A stretch of 22,813 bases of DNA. Source: DASCOT01 sp036012155 (GTDB lineage Bacteria; Acidobacteriota; UBA890; WLXD01). Under the pieces are notes generated by a model. That model worked only from the letters and a program-made list of their open reading frames with translations. It was not told where the DNA came from and did not search any database. Shown here in pieces: positions 7,454-14,480 of the stretch (position 1 is its first letter; every line of letters starts with the position of its first letter). The translations under genes and the position numbers were made by a program. The stretch is taken from the NCBI GenBank assembly GCA_036012155.1, contig DASCOT010000152.1, positions 1-22,813 on the forward strand, read 5' to 3'.

Positions 7454-9687
7454 GCCAGGTCCTCCGGGCGCGTTGGCTGCGGCGCCCAGCCGACCGGGAT
7501 CCTCTCGCCGTGTCCGCGTTCCCCGAGTCGAGCCCCATGGCGTGACAGCTTCCCGGGGCCGAGGCGCTCGATGCGCACCCGCGTAGCCGCCCATGCGGGC
7601 AACTCGTGGCCGATGATGTCGACTTCCCCGACCAGGTCTAGCGGGTTGGCCCCGCGGTCTCGCGCGTAGCGCCCGTAGTCACGATGTCCTTGGCCCCGCG
7701 GCACGCCGACAAGGCCCGGACGGACGGCCGGATCGATGACCGCCGCGACCTCGATCGAGCCGGCAGGCGACTCGATCCTCAGCCGATCGCCGTCACGGAT
7801 GCCGAGATCGGCGGCGTCGGCAGGCGATAGCTCAGCCCAGCTGTCCCACATGACGGTCGAGAGCGGGTCCGGAAGCTCTTGCAGCCACGGTCGGTTGGCG
7901 CCGCGACCCTCGCCGAGCTTCACGGATTCGAATGGTTGGAGCATGAACGGGAAGCTGGCCTCGTCGCCGTCCAACACCGGTACGGTGGCCTCGGGCGCGG
8001 CCTCTGTCGGGCCGGGCGGCGCGATTCCCAGAGCCCCGCTGTCGAAGTACCCACCCTGTGCGAGGGCCTCGGAGGCCGTCGTGGGCAGATCGGGTCGGGC
8101 GGTACCTGTCGACCGCCCAAGCTCCTCGTCAACGCGGGCTCGCGCCAGCGCCGCGAAGCTTGACCACGGGAACTGGTCGGCGATCGGCTCACCCAAGGCT
8201 GTCGCAGCAGCCAGGATCACGTCACCCACGTGGTGGCCCTCACCGCGCGGCTCTACAACCGGGTCTGCCAAGCCGAGCGCCGGCACTCCGACGGATGTCG
8301 CCGGCTCGACGGCGCTGAACTGCTCGAGCTCGGTGCGCAGGGGCAGCAACAGATCGGCTTGATGAGCGGTGTCATCGAGGAAGCTGCTCAGCACGATGAT
8401 CTTGCCGGCACCGGAAATCGCCTCCGTGAGCCCCCAACTGCGAGGGAGCCTGTGCAGCGGGTCGTTCGCAGCGATCAGTAGGGTTTCGACGGGCTCGGTC
8501 GACTCGCCGCGGAGGCGAGGCAGGAGGCGTGCCATCGATGTGTCGGCTGCATCAACCGGGGCGATACCGTTCGTCAGCCCGAACGAAGCCGGGGCGAACA
8601 CGCCGCCTGGCTGTCCGAGATTGTCGAGTAGCAGGTTCAGGCCCAGGGCAGCTACGACGTTGAACAACCCGTTGGAATGCGCTGCCGCAGGGCCGCCCGC
8701 GATCACCAAGCTGCGATCGGCGGCGGCGATCTCCAGGCTGATCCGATGGATCTTCTCGGCCGCCAAGTCGCAGACGGCGGCACCCTCATCGAGGGTCGGT
8801 GGTTCGCTGCCGAACAGCGCCGCATAGCGCGCCCGGGCCGCCTCGTTGACGCGCCCCTCTGCCAGCAATACGCCGGCGATGGTGCGGGCCAGGATTCCCT
8901 CGGTGCCTGGACGCGGCGCCAGCCACTCGTCGGCGTTGGCGGCGGTCAGCGACATGCGTGGCTCTGCATGCACGAGCTTGCCGCGCCGGCCCGGGCGGCC
9001 ACGGCGCATTTGCGCCAGCATGCGTGTGTAGTGCACCGGACTGCGCCAGCGATCGAGGAAAGGCGCTCCGATCGACAGCGCGTAGTCGCTGCGCCCCAGA
9101 TCGAAATATGGCATATCGTCAACGCCGAGGCTGATTGCTGCGGCCCGTCGCTCGACCTCGAGCTCCGGAGATTCCATGAAGACGGGCGGGGGCGCTCCGA
9201 CCGCTGCCGCGAAGCGGTGCCACAGCGCCCCTACCAGACCACCCCGATCCGATCCAAGAATCGCCAAGCGCTCGCCGGACGTCGTGGCGATCGTCTCAAC
9301 GAGGTCGGCCAGCGCCTCCTCCCAGGAGATCTCTTCGAACTCGCCGTCACCGCGTGCTCCGCTACGGCGCTGCGGCACCAGAATCCGATCCGGGTTGTAT
9401 AGCTCCTGCAGGAGGGATTGGCCCAGTGCGCAGACGCCGCCCTGGTTTACCGGGTGCTCCGGGTTGCCCTCGATCTTCTTGGCGTTGCCATCGACCACCC
9501 GGACCTGGATGCCGCACCCGGCCGAGCACTGCTGGCAGACCCCGAGCCGCCAGGAGCTTGCGCCTGCCAGCTGGTCCGGGCGCATCGCCGGCTGCACGAG
9601 GACTTGATCTTCTGGTCGCGAGCAGGCTTCGAGCAGCGACACTCCGGCCGCTAACGTCGTTGCTTTCAGGAAGTCTCGTCTACGCAC
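7450..9687 (-). CDS. actB: Molybdopterin-oxidoreductase-like subunit (ActB N-terminal domain as a separate protein), TAT-exported
   Basis: 745 residues. The N-terminus is a twin-arginine signal (MRRRDFLKATTLAAGV) ending in LLEAC, a possible lipobox. A four-cysteine motif C51-x2-C54-x3-C58-x27-C86 (CQQCSAGC ... GGVCALGQ) could hold one [4Fe-4S] cluster. The downstream ANADEWLAPRPGTEG is the pterin-binding pattern of the DMSO-reductase superfamily. The 'EGNPEHPVNQGG.C' and 'LQELYNPDRI' pattern is typical of the ActB/Qrc-type branch. In characterised ACIII this domain binds no molybdenum and is structural, so catalysis should not be assumed. The GTG start at 9687 has GAGGAGA five bases upstream. 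It lies 27 bases after the cytochrome gene and its stop overlaps the Fe-S gene start. Here ActB is divided into two polypeptides, as in the Qrc complex of sulfate reducers. Confidence 0.88.
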   Translation of the reverse strand: MRRRDFLKATTLAAGVSLLEACSRPEDQVLVQPAMRPDQLAGASSWRLGVCQQCSAGCGIQVRVVDGNAKKIEGNPEHPVNQGGVCALGQSLLQELYNPDRILVPQRRSGARGDGEFEEISWEEALADLVETIATTSGERLAILGSDRGGLVGALWHRFAAAVGAPPPVFMESPELEVERRAAAISLGVDDMPYFDLGRSDYALSIGAPFLDRWRSPVHYTRMLAQMRRGRPGRRGKLVHAEPRMSLTAANADEWLAPRPGTEGILARTIAGVLLAEGRVNEAARARYAALFGSEPPTLDEGAAVCDLAAEKIHRISLEIAAADRSLVIAGGPAAAHSNGLFNVVAALGLNLLLDNLGQPGGVFAPASFGLTNGIAPVDAADTSMARLLPRLRGESTEPVETLLIAANDPLHRLPRSWGLTEAISGAGKIIVLSSFLDDTAHQADLLLPLRTELEQFSAVEPATSVGVPALGLADPVVEPRGEGHHVGDVILAAATALGEPIADQFPWSSFAALARARVDEELGRSTGTARPDLPTTASEALAQGGYFDSGALGIAPPGPTEAAPEATVPVLDGDEASFPFMLQPFESVKLGEGRGANRPWLQELPDPLSTVMWDSWAELSPADAADLGIRDGDRLRIESPAGSIEVAAVIDPAVRPGLVGVPRGQGHRDYGRYARDRGANPLDLVGEVDIIGHELPAWAATRVRIERLGPGKLSRHGARLGERGHGERIPVGWAPQPTRPEDLA

Positions 9688-9692
9688 CGAGG

Positions 9693-9699
9693 TCTCCTC
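9693..9699 (-). promoter_or_regulatory. Ribosome binding site of the molybdopterin-like subunit
   Basis: GAGGAGA on the minus strand, five bases before the GTG at 9687. It fixes a non-ATG start directly at the twin-arginine signal. Confidence 0.65.
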
Positions 9700-9714
9700 G
9701 CAGCATCGATACCC

Positions 9715-10212
9715 TCAGTGGTGGCAGGCGAGGCAGTCAATGCTGGCGCCTTCCTGCTGATGGCAGCTCACACACCAACCCATGTCCGAAACGTCGAACG
9801 GCTGCTGCGCGATCGTCATCTCGGCGACGTCACCGTGGCAGCGATCGCAAGAGATCTCGGCACGCGCATGGGGTTTGTGCTTGAAGTGCACCATTGCCGA
9901 GTCAGGGATTACGTTGACGCGGTTCCACGCCAGAGGCTCGCGGTTCTGGAAGAGCTCGATCACCTTCACCACTTCGGGGTGGTCGGGGATGATCGCCCGC
10001 CGGTGGCATGTGGCGCACCCGGCGAGCGGCGTGAGGCCGGCCTGGGCTTCGGTTTCGGCGCCCGGATGGCAGCTCGTGCAGGCGATCTCGTTGTCGACGT
10101 GCGCCTTGTGGCTGAAGGCGACGGGCTGGGGAGGCGGCTGTGGTTCCTCCGCGCATCCGGCGGCCAGAAGCAGGCACGCGAGCGGTAGCAGGCTGACCCC
10201 AGAACGACTCAT
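9715..10212 (-). CDS. actA: Pentaheme c-type cytochrome lipoprotein (ActA-like, cytochrome c7/c3 type)
   Basis: 165 residues with five CxxCH heme sites: CTSCH (45-49), CATCH (66-70), CDRCH (122-126), CVSCH (147-151) and CLACH (160-164). Extra histidines in FSHKAH, IPDHPE and HFKHKPH would serve as distal ligands. Residues 1-20 form a lipoprotein signal ending in LAAGC, so the protein is probably lipid-anchored on the periplasmic side. ActA of ACIII is also pentaheme but commonly has a membrane helix; QrcA of Desulfovibrio is described as hexaheme. The heme count therefore favours ACIII. It is the first gene of the operon and would be the electron exit toward soluble carriers or an oxidase. 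The ATG at 10212 begins the signal peptide but no strong ribosome binding site precedes it; the frame is open upstream. Confidence 0.9.
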   Translation of the reverse strand: MSRSGVSLLPLACLLLAAGCAEEPQPPPQPVAFSHKAHVDNEIACTSCHPGAETEAQAGLTPLAGCATCHRRAIIPDHPEVVKVIELFQNREPLAWNRVNVIPDSAMVHFKHKPHARAEISCDRCHGDVAEMTIAQQPFDVSDMGWCVSCHQQEGASIDCLACHH

Positions 10213-10444
10213 GGACGCTAGACTATCAGGGGTTGACCGTCGGGTTGGCCAGCTCCGCGGCACAGCGGCGGGTCCTTTCTGGTCTTTCTGCGCGTGCCGA
10301 GACCACTGACTCGGCTGCAGGAATCGCCGCCGGGCCGATAACGATTCGTGACCCCCTTCCGCAGAACGCGCCACGGGGTTAGGCTGCCTCGATTCATCGG
10401 TGATCAGTCTCGGGGAGCCACCCTTGGGAGAGAGGAGTAGGGAG
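10213..10444. promoter_or_regulatory. Divergent intergenic region between the ACIII-like operon and the propeller/cox-maturation operon
   Basis: 232 bases that must contain promoters for both operons. No strong sigma-70 box is visible on either strand. A near-perfect tandem direct repeat of about 10 bases (GGTCCTTTCTGGTCTTTCTG) lies near 10271-10290, and a near-palindrome CGATAACGATTCG near 10347-10359. Either might be an operator, but nothing in the sequence proves this. Confidence 0.35.
10433..10437 (+). promoter_or_regulatory. Ribosome binding site deciding a TTG start
   Basis: AGGAG with a seven-base spacer before TTG at 10445. The alternative starts, GTG at 10400 and ATG at 10457, lack a correctly spaced site. 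Confidence 0.55.
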
Positions 10445-11485
10445 TTGACGAGCCGCATGTACGGGCGCATCGGCTGCGCTGCTCTGGCGACGATAGCAGT
10501 TGCCAGCGCCGGCGCCAGCCAAGCTAATCTCACCAACAATCCCGGGTTCGATGGCAGCCCGGCTTGGTCACCCGATGGCAGTAAGATCGCGTTCGTGAGC
10601 AATCGTGACGGCGATCGCGAGGTCTACGTGATGAACGCCGACGGCTCCGAGCAAGTGAATCTGACCGCCAACCACGAGTACGATGAATGGGACCCGGTCT
10701 GGTCTAACGATGGCTCGAAGATCGCCTTCGAGTCGGACCGGCACGGGCGCACGTCGGGCTGGAACTTCATCATGAACGCCGATGGTAGCGACGCGGACGT
10801 TCTGTCGAGCAACGGCTATATCAACGGGGACCCGCGATGGTCGCCCGACGGCAAGTGGATCACCTTCTACACGAGCTCCGGGCGGCTCGGGAACGGCGAT
10901 ATCTCCATCATGGACTCGGAGGGCACCGAATACGTGGCCTGGTACGGCAAGTACCTGAATCTCACCGCGAACGGTCTCGGAAACCGGAACCCGGCATGGT
11001 CGCCCGATGGATTCCGCATCGCCTTCGCCAGCCAGCGTGATGACAACGGTGAGATCTACGTCATGGACGAGGACGGCGCCGAGCAGGTGAACCTGACCAA
11101 CAGCCCGGCAGAAGACGATTTTCCTGCCTGGTCGAGCGACGGCTCCCGGATTCTCTTCGTGTCGGGCCACGGTACCGGCCTCAGCGACATCTGGGTCATG
11201 GCAGAGGACGGCAGCGATCCCCGCAATCTTACCGACGCCGCCTCGACGAACCAGAGTCCAGCCTGGTCGCCGGATGCCACTCGGATCGTCTTTGTTTCCG
11301 ATCGGGACGGCAACCGTGAGATCTATCTCATGAATGCAGACGGCGGCGGTCTCATCAACCTGAGCAACGACCCGGCGAGGGACGACAGCCCTACATGGTC
11401 ACCGAGTGGCGACAGAATCGCCTTCGTCACCAGCCGAGACGGCAATCGCGAGATCTATGTCGTGGACGTCGAGGGAAACTCATGA
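10445..11485 (+). CDS. Secreted TolB-like (PD40/WD40-like) seven-blade beta-propeller protein
   Basis: About 346 residues: a signal peptide (to about residue 27, ...ASAGASQA) followed almost wholly by seven PD40 units of about 42 residues. Each has the pattern 'PAWSPDGSKIAFVS.RDG..EIYVMNADG...NLT'. The last unit lacks its final NLT strand, while the protein begins with a lone NLTNNPGFDGS strand. That is the velcro closure expected of a closed seven-blade propeller. This fold is shared with the TolB C-terminal domain and DPP-IV-type propellers, but there is no TolB N-terminal domain and no peptidase domain, so TolB itself is excluded. A periplasmic binding or scaffolding role is likely and no ligand can be read. 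It is the first gene of a plus-strand run; the next gene starts ten bases after its stop. Confidence 0.85.
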   Translation: MTSRMYGRIGCAALATIAVASAGASQANLTNNPGFDGSPAWSPDGSKIAFVSNRDGDREVYVMNADGSEQVNLTANHEYDEWDPVWSNDGSKIAFESDRHGRTSGWNFIMNADGSDADVLSSNGYINGDPRWSPDGKWITFYTSSGRLGNGDISIMDSEGTEYVAWYGKYLNLTANGLGNRNPAWSPDGFRIAFASQRDDNGEIYVMDEDGAEQVNLTNSPAEDDFPAWSSDGSRILFVSGHGTGLSDIWVMAEDGSDPRNLTDAASTNQSPAWSPDATRIVFVSDRDGNREIYLMNADGGGLINLSNDPARDDSPTWSPSGDRIAFVTSRDGNREIYVVDVEGNS

Positions 11486-11495
11486 GGTTGCGTTG

Positions 11496-12761
11496 ATGGA
11501 AAGCAGCATATGGCGATCGAGCCGGCATAGGATGCGTGGTGTGGCGGTGGCCGCTCTCCTGATCGCTCTCCCGTCCGGTGCGCTGGGGCAGGAATGGAGC
11601 CAGTGGAGGGGACGCGATCGCGACGGGGTGGTGCACGATTTCGTCGCACCGGAGACCTGGCCAGAACAGCTCCATCAACGCTGGAAGGTTGAAGTCGGGA
11701 CGGGACATTCGACTCCGGTTGTGGTCGACGATCGCGTCTATCTGCATACCCGAAATGTGGAAGCCGATGCCGAGGTGGTACGAGCATTACAACTGTCGGA
11801 CGGGCAGGTGATTTGGGAGGACACGTACCCGGTGCCCTATCGCATGCACCCTGCCGGTCGAGCGTTCGGCAAGGGGCCCGTGTCGACACCCATCGTCGCG
11901 GAGGGGAGGTTGTTCACGCTCGGCAAGGGTGGCGCCGTGTCGTGCTACGACGTGGCGTCCGGAGAGCGTATCTGGCAGGCGGACTTCGGAGGCCAGTTCG
12001 CCGCCAAGTTCCCGCTGTACGGCGCCGGCATGTCACCAATCCTCGATCGCAACAGGCTGATCGTGCAGGTTGGCGGGCCTGACGACGGGGCGCTCATGGC
12101 GCTTGACCCGGCCACCGGGGAGGTCATCTGGTCGCTCGACGGGGATGGTCCGAGCTACGTGTCGCCGATCGTCGTCGAGCTCGAAGGGCAGCGTCAGATA
12201 GTCACTCAGACTGATGCGCACATCATTGGCGTTGCGGCCGACTCTGGCCGGCTGCTGTGGCGCTTGCCTTTCCGCACCGAGTTTGATCAGAACGTCGTCA
12301 CACCGGCAATACACGGCGACAAGCTCATTCTCTCCGGGCTCAACCAGCCGCTGTCTGCAATTCGGCTGGCTCGAGACGGGGACACTTGGACGCCGCATGA
12401 GCTGTGGAGCAATCCGTCGACGTCGCTTTACATGAGCACCACGGTGTCGGTCGGAGATCGGCTGTTCGGCATGACGCATCGCCGCAAGGGCCAGTTCTTC
12501 GCGATGAGCGCCGATACCGGCGAGACGATTTGGACCAGCGTGGGTCGCGAGGGGGAAAACGCCTCGTTCCTGGTTCTCGATGATCTGCTGTTGATTCTCA
12601 CCGATGCGGCGGAGCTGATCCTTCTGCGCGCCGACGCCGACGAGTTCGCGCCGCTGCGACGTTACACCGTTGCCGATAGCCAAACCTGGGCGCATCCGGT
12701 CGTCACGCGCCACGGGTTTCTGATCAAGGATCTCTCGAGCCTGGCGCTTTGGGAGTTCTAG
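11496..12761 (+). CDS. Secreted PQQ-like (BamB-type) beta-propeller protein
   Basis: 421 residues. A signal peptide (core GVAVAALLIALPSGALG, cleavage near residue 32) precedes EWSQWRGRDRDGVV, the usual opening of PQQ-like propeller proteins ('W.qWRG..rdG'). Repeats of the type 'STPVVVDDRVYLHTR', 'STPIVAEGRLFTLGKGGAVSCYDVASGERIWQ' and 'ALDPATGEVIWSLDG' run through the rest, suiting a six- to eight-blade propeller. There is no catalytic domain of a PQQ dehydrogenase, no CxxCH site and no lipobox. It is therefore probably a non-enzymatic periplasmic propeller, although cofactor binding cannot be excluded. The ATG at 11496 has TGAGG, which overlaps the preceding stop, eight bases upstream. Another ATG at 11532 would give a shorter signal peptide. 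The next gene, xdhC N-part, begins six bases after the stop. Confidence 0.85.
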   Translation: MESSIWRSSRHRMRGVAVAALLIALPSGALGQEWSQWRGRDRDGVVHDFVAPETWPEQLHQRWKVEVGTGHSTPVVVDDRVYLHTRNVEADAEVVRALQLSDGQVIWEDTYPVPYRMHPAGRAFGKGPVSTPIVAEGRLFTLGKGGAVSCYDVASGERIWQADFGGQFAAKFPLYGAGMSPILDRNRLIVQVGGPDDGALMALDPATGEVIWSLDGDGPSYVSPIVVELEGQRQIVTQTDAHIIGVAADSGRLLWRLPFRTEFDQNVVTPAIHGDKLILSGLNQPLSAIRLARDGDTWTPHELWSNPSTSLYMSTTVSVGDRLFGMTHRRKGQFFAMSADTGETIWTSVGREGENASFLVLDDLLLILTDAAELILLRADADEFAPLRRYTVADSQTWAHPVVTRHGFLIKDLSSLALWEF

Positions 12762-12767
12762 CAGGCC

Positions 12768-13103
12768 GTGGTGAATGAGGTCGGTCGCCTCACCGGCGGT
12801 GTGTTGGAGCAGGCCGTCGACTGGCATCAGGCGGGGCAGCGCGTCGCCTTGGCAACCGTAGTACGGACCTGGGGCTCCGCGCCGCGCCGGCCAGGTAGCC
12901 ACATGGCCATCGAGGAGAGCGGGCACTTCGTGGGCTCGGTCTCCGGCGGTTGCGTCGAGGCCGCAGTGGTGTCGTCAGCTCGTCAGGTAATGGCTACGGG
13001 TGTCCCGCAACTGCTGGAATTCGGCGTCACCGACGAGGAGGCCTGGGCGGTCGGTCTCGCTTGCGGCGGTCAGGTGGATATCTGGGTCGAGCGTGTCGAT
13101 TGA
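12768..13103 (+). CDS. xdhC: XdhC/CoxI-family N-terminal domain protein (molybdenum hydroxylase maturation)
   Basis: 111 residues making up only the XdhC_CoxI domain. Signature stretches are LATVVRTWGSAPRRPGSHMAI, GSVSGGCVEAAVV and WAVGLACGGQVDIWVE. XdhC proteins bind the molybdenum cofactor, protect it while it gains its sulfido ligand and insert it into xanthine-oxidase-family enzymes. The two conserved cysteines (in GGCVE and LACGG) are present. The usual C-terminal Rossmann domain is missing here but is encoded by the next gene. Start is GTG at 12768 (or the adjoining GTG at 12771); the ribosome binding site is weak and translation may be coupled to the PQQ-like gene six bases upstream. 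The proper partner is most likely the CoxSLM enzyme on the opposite strand. Confidence 0.85.
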   Translation: MVNEVGRLTGGVLEQAVDWHQAGQRVALATVVRTWGSAPRRPGSHMAIEESGHFVGSVSGGCVEAAVVSSARQVMATGVPQLLEFGVTDEEAWAVGLACGGQVDIWVERVD

Positions 13104-13106
13104 AGG
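13102..13106 (+). promoter_or_regulatory. Ribosome binding site for the XdhC C-terminal gene
   Basis: GAAGG overlapping the TGA of the preceding gene, with a five-base spacer to GTG at 13112. It favours this start over TTG at 13100 and shows the XdhC split is set up as two translated genes rather than a frameshift. Confidence 0.55.
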
Positions 13107-13111
13107 TCGGT

Positions 13112-13825
13112 GTGCTGGAGCGTATCGTCGCCGACCGTGCCGCCAAGCGCACCGTCGTGCTGGCTACCGATCTGCACTCGGGCGCCCAACGCCTGCTGTA
13201 TCCGTTTGCCTCCGACGAGGAGATTGCCTCGGGACCTGAGTGTGGCCTCCCGATCGACGATCTGCTGTTGGAGGGGGCCCGCGTGTCGGCCCGCGACGAT
13301 CGCTCCGGAATCGTCGGCCATGGCGACCGCAAGTTGCTGCTCGACGTTTTCAACCCGCCGGTACGCGTTGTCCTCGTCGGCGCCGCGCACATTGCCCAGG
13401 CGCTGGCGGCGATGGCCGCGATCAATGGCTTCGAGGTAGTGGTGGTCGATCCGCGTCGGGCATTTGCGACGCCGGAGAGGTTCCCGGACGTGGAGCTGAT
13501 ACGGGACTGGCCGCAGAAGCTGCTGCCCGAGCTGCAGCTCGATCATCGCACTGCCGTGGTGGCGCTGAGCCATGATCCGAAGATCGATGATCCGGCATTG
13601 GAACACGCCGTCGGGAGCCCCGCATTCTACATCGGAGCTCTCGGAGGCAAGCGCAATCACACCGCGCGTCTGCAGCGGCTGGCGGAGGCTGGGTGCAGTG
13701 GCGCTGACCTGGCGCGCGTACACGGTCCGGTAGGGCTCGACATCGGCGCACGGACGCCCGCCGAGATCGCCACCGCGATTCTGGCGCAGCTGATCGAACG
13801 GCTACGCAAGCGACGCGGATCGTGA
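13112..13825 (+). CDS. xdhC: XdhC-family C-terminal Rossmann-domain protein (molybdenum hydroxylase maturation)
   Basis: 237 residues. The first part (to about 85) continues the XdhC fold (RTVVLATDLHSGAQRLLYP). The second part is the XdhC_C Rossmann domain: VRVVLVGAAHIAQALAAMAA is its nucleotide-binding loop, followed by FEVVVVDPRRAFATPERFP and AVVALSHDPKIDDPAL, then FYIGALGGKRNHTARLQRL, all typical of this family. It should work with the N-terminal protein just upstream in cofactor loading or sulfuration of the Mo enzyme. The start is judged to be GTG at 13112 because GAAGG lies five bases before it; TTG at 13100, overlapping the previous stop, is the alternative. The stop overlaps the mocA start (GTGA). 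Confidence 0.85.
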   Translation: MLERIVADRAAKRTVVLATDLHSGAQRLLYPFASDEEIASGPECGLPIDDLLLEGARVSARDDRSGIVGHGDRKLLLDVFNPPVRVVLVGAAHIAQALAAMAAINGFEVVVVDPRRAFATPERFPDVELIRDWPQKLLPELQLDHRTAVVALSHDPKIDDPALEHAVGSPAFYIGALGGKRNHTARLQRLAEAGCSGADLARVHGPVGLDIGARTPAEIATAILAQLIERLRKRRGS

Positions 13826-14430
13826 GCCCTGGGGACTATCGAGTCGGCGCCGTGCTGTTGGCGGCCGGCGCGTCGCAGCGCTTCGGCGATCGCAACAAGC
13901 TGCTCACCGATTTTTCCGGCCGACCTATGGTCCGCCACGTTGCCAGGGCCGTCCTGGAGTCGCGTGCCGCGCCGATCATCGCGGTCACCGGCGACGATCA
14001 TGCCGCTGTGGAGAAGGCGCTCGCTGGGCTGGCCCTACAGATTGTCCGCAACGGCAACTATGAACACGGAATGAGTAGCACGCTCCGGGTGGGCATCAGA
14101 GCGCTCCTCGAGCATCGCACGACGCCGGTCGACGGGGCGGTGATCTGCCTGGCCGACATGCCCTGGGTGCGCGCCGAGCATGTGGACGCATTGATCGGAG
14201 CTTTCGACCCGGCCCACGGACGCCCGATTTGCGTGCCGGTGTACGATCGCAGGCGCGGCAACCCTGTTCTTTGGGCGTCGAGCTACTTCGATGAGATCGG
14301 CGAGATCACTGGCGATGTCGGCGCCCGCGGGTTGCTGGCTCGTCATCCTGCATCGGTGCACGAGGTTCCGGTCGATGATGCGGGTGTGGTACGCGACGTC
14401 GATTCGCCGCATCAGATCGAGCCACACTAG
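13822..14430 (+). CDS. mocA: MocA-type molybdenum cofactor cytidylyltransferase
   Basis: 202 residues of the NTP-transferase (MobA-like) fold. It has VGAVLLAAGASQRFGDRNKL (residues 8-27), the nucleotide-binding loop with the signature lysine, then NYEHGMSSTLRVGI, VICLADMPWV with the metal-binding Asp, and RRGNPVLW. This pattern is that of MocA, which joins CMP to Mo-molybdopterin to make the cytosine dinucleotide cofactor. CoxL-type enzymes of the xanthine oxidase family require that form. MobA, which makes the guanine form, has a different loop and context. The GTG start at 13822 overlaps the TGA of the XdhC gene. The C-terminal VRDVDSPHQIEPH fits the family's 'DIDTPEDL' end. MocA, XdhC and CoxG together read as a maturation set for the facing coxSLM operon. 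Confidence 0.87.
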   Translation: MSPGDYRVGAVLLAAGASQRFGDRNKLLTDFSGRPMVRHVARAVLESRAAPIIAVTGDDHAAVEKALAGLALQIVRNGNYEHGMSSTLRVGIRALLEHRTTPVDGAVICLADMPWVRAEHVDALIGAFDPAHGRPICVPVYDRRRGNPVLWASSYFDEIGEITGDVGARGLLARHPASVHEVPVDDAGVVRDVDSPHQIEPH

Positions 14431-14431
14431 C

Positions 14432-14446
14432 GGCATCGTGGATGCC
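14432..14446 (+). other. Short hairpin between mocA and coxG
   Basis: GGCATC-GTG-GATGCC, a perfect six-base stem with a three-base loop, two bases after the mocA stop. It is followed by TTGAGT, not a real T-run. It could be a weak terminator, an mRNA processing or stability element, or chance. Confidence 0.3.
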
Positions 14447-14480
14447 TTGAGTCCCAGAAACTGACAATCGAGGAACAGCC

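Noticed and set aside
7450..9687. Catalytic molybdoenzyme such as a nitrate, tetrathionate or arsenate reductase
   Set aside because: The partner set (pentaheme cytochrome, ActC-type NrfD, DUF3341) and the N-terminal sequence pattern point to the ACIII/Qrc branch, where this domain is not catalytic.
10445..11485. TolB itself, part of the Tol-Pal system
   Set aside because: There is no TolB N-terminal domain and no tolQ, tolR, tolA or pal neighbours; only the propeller repeat is shared.
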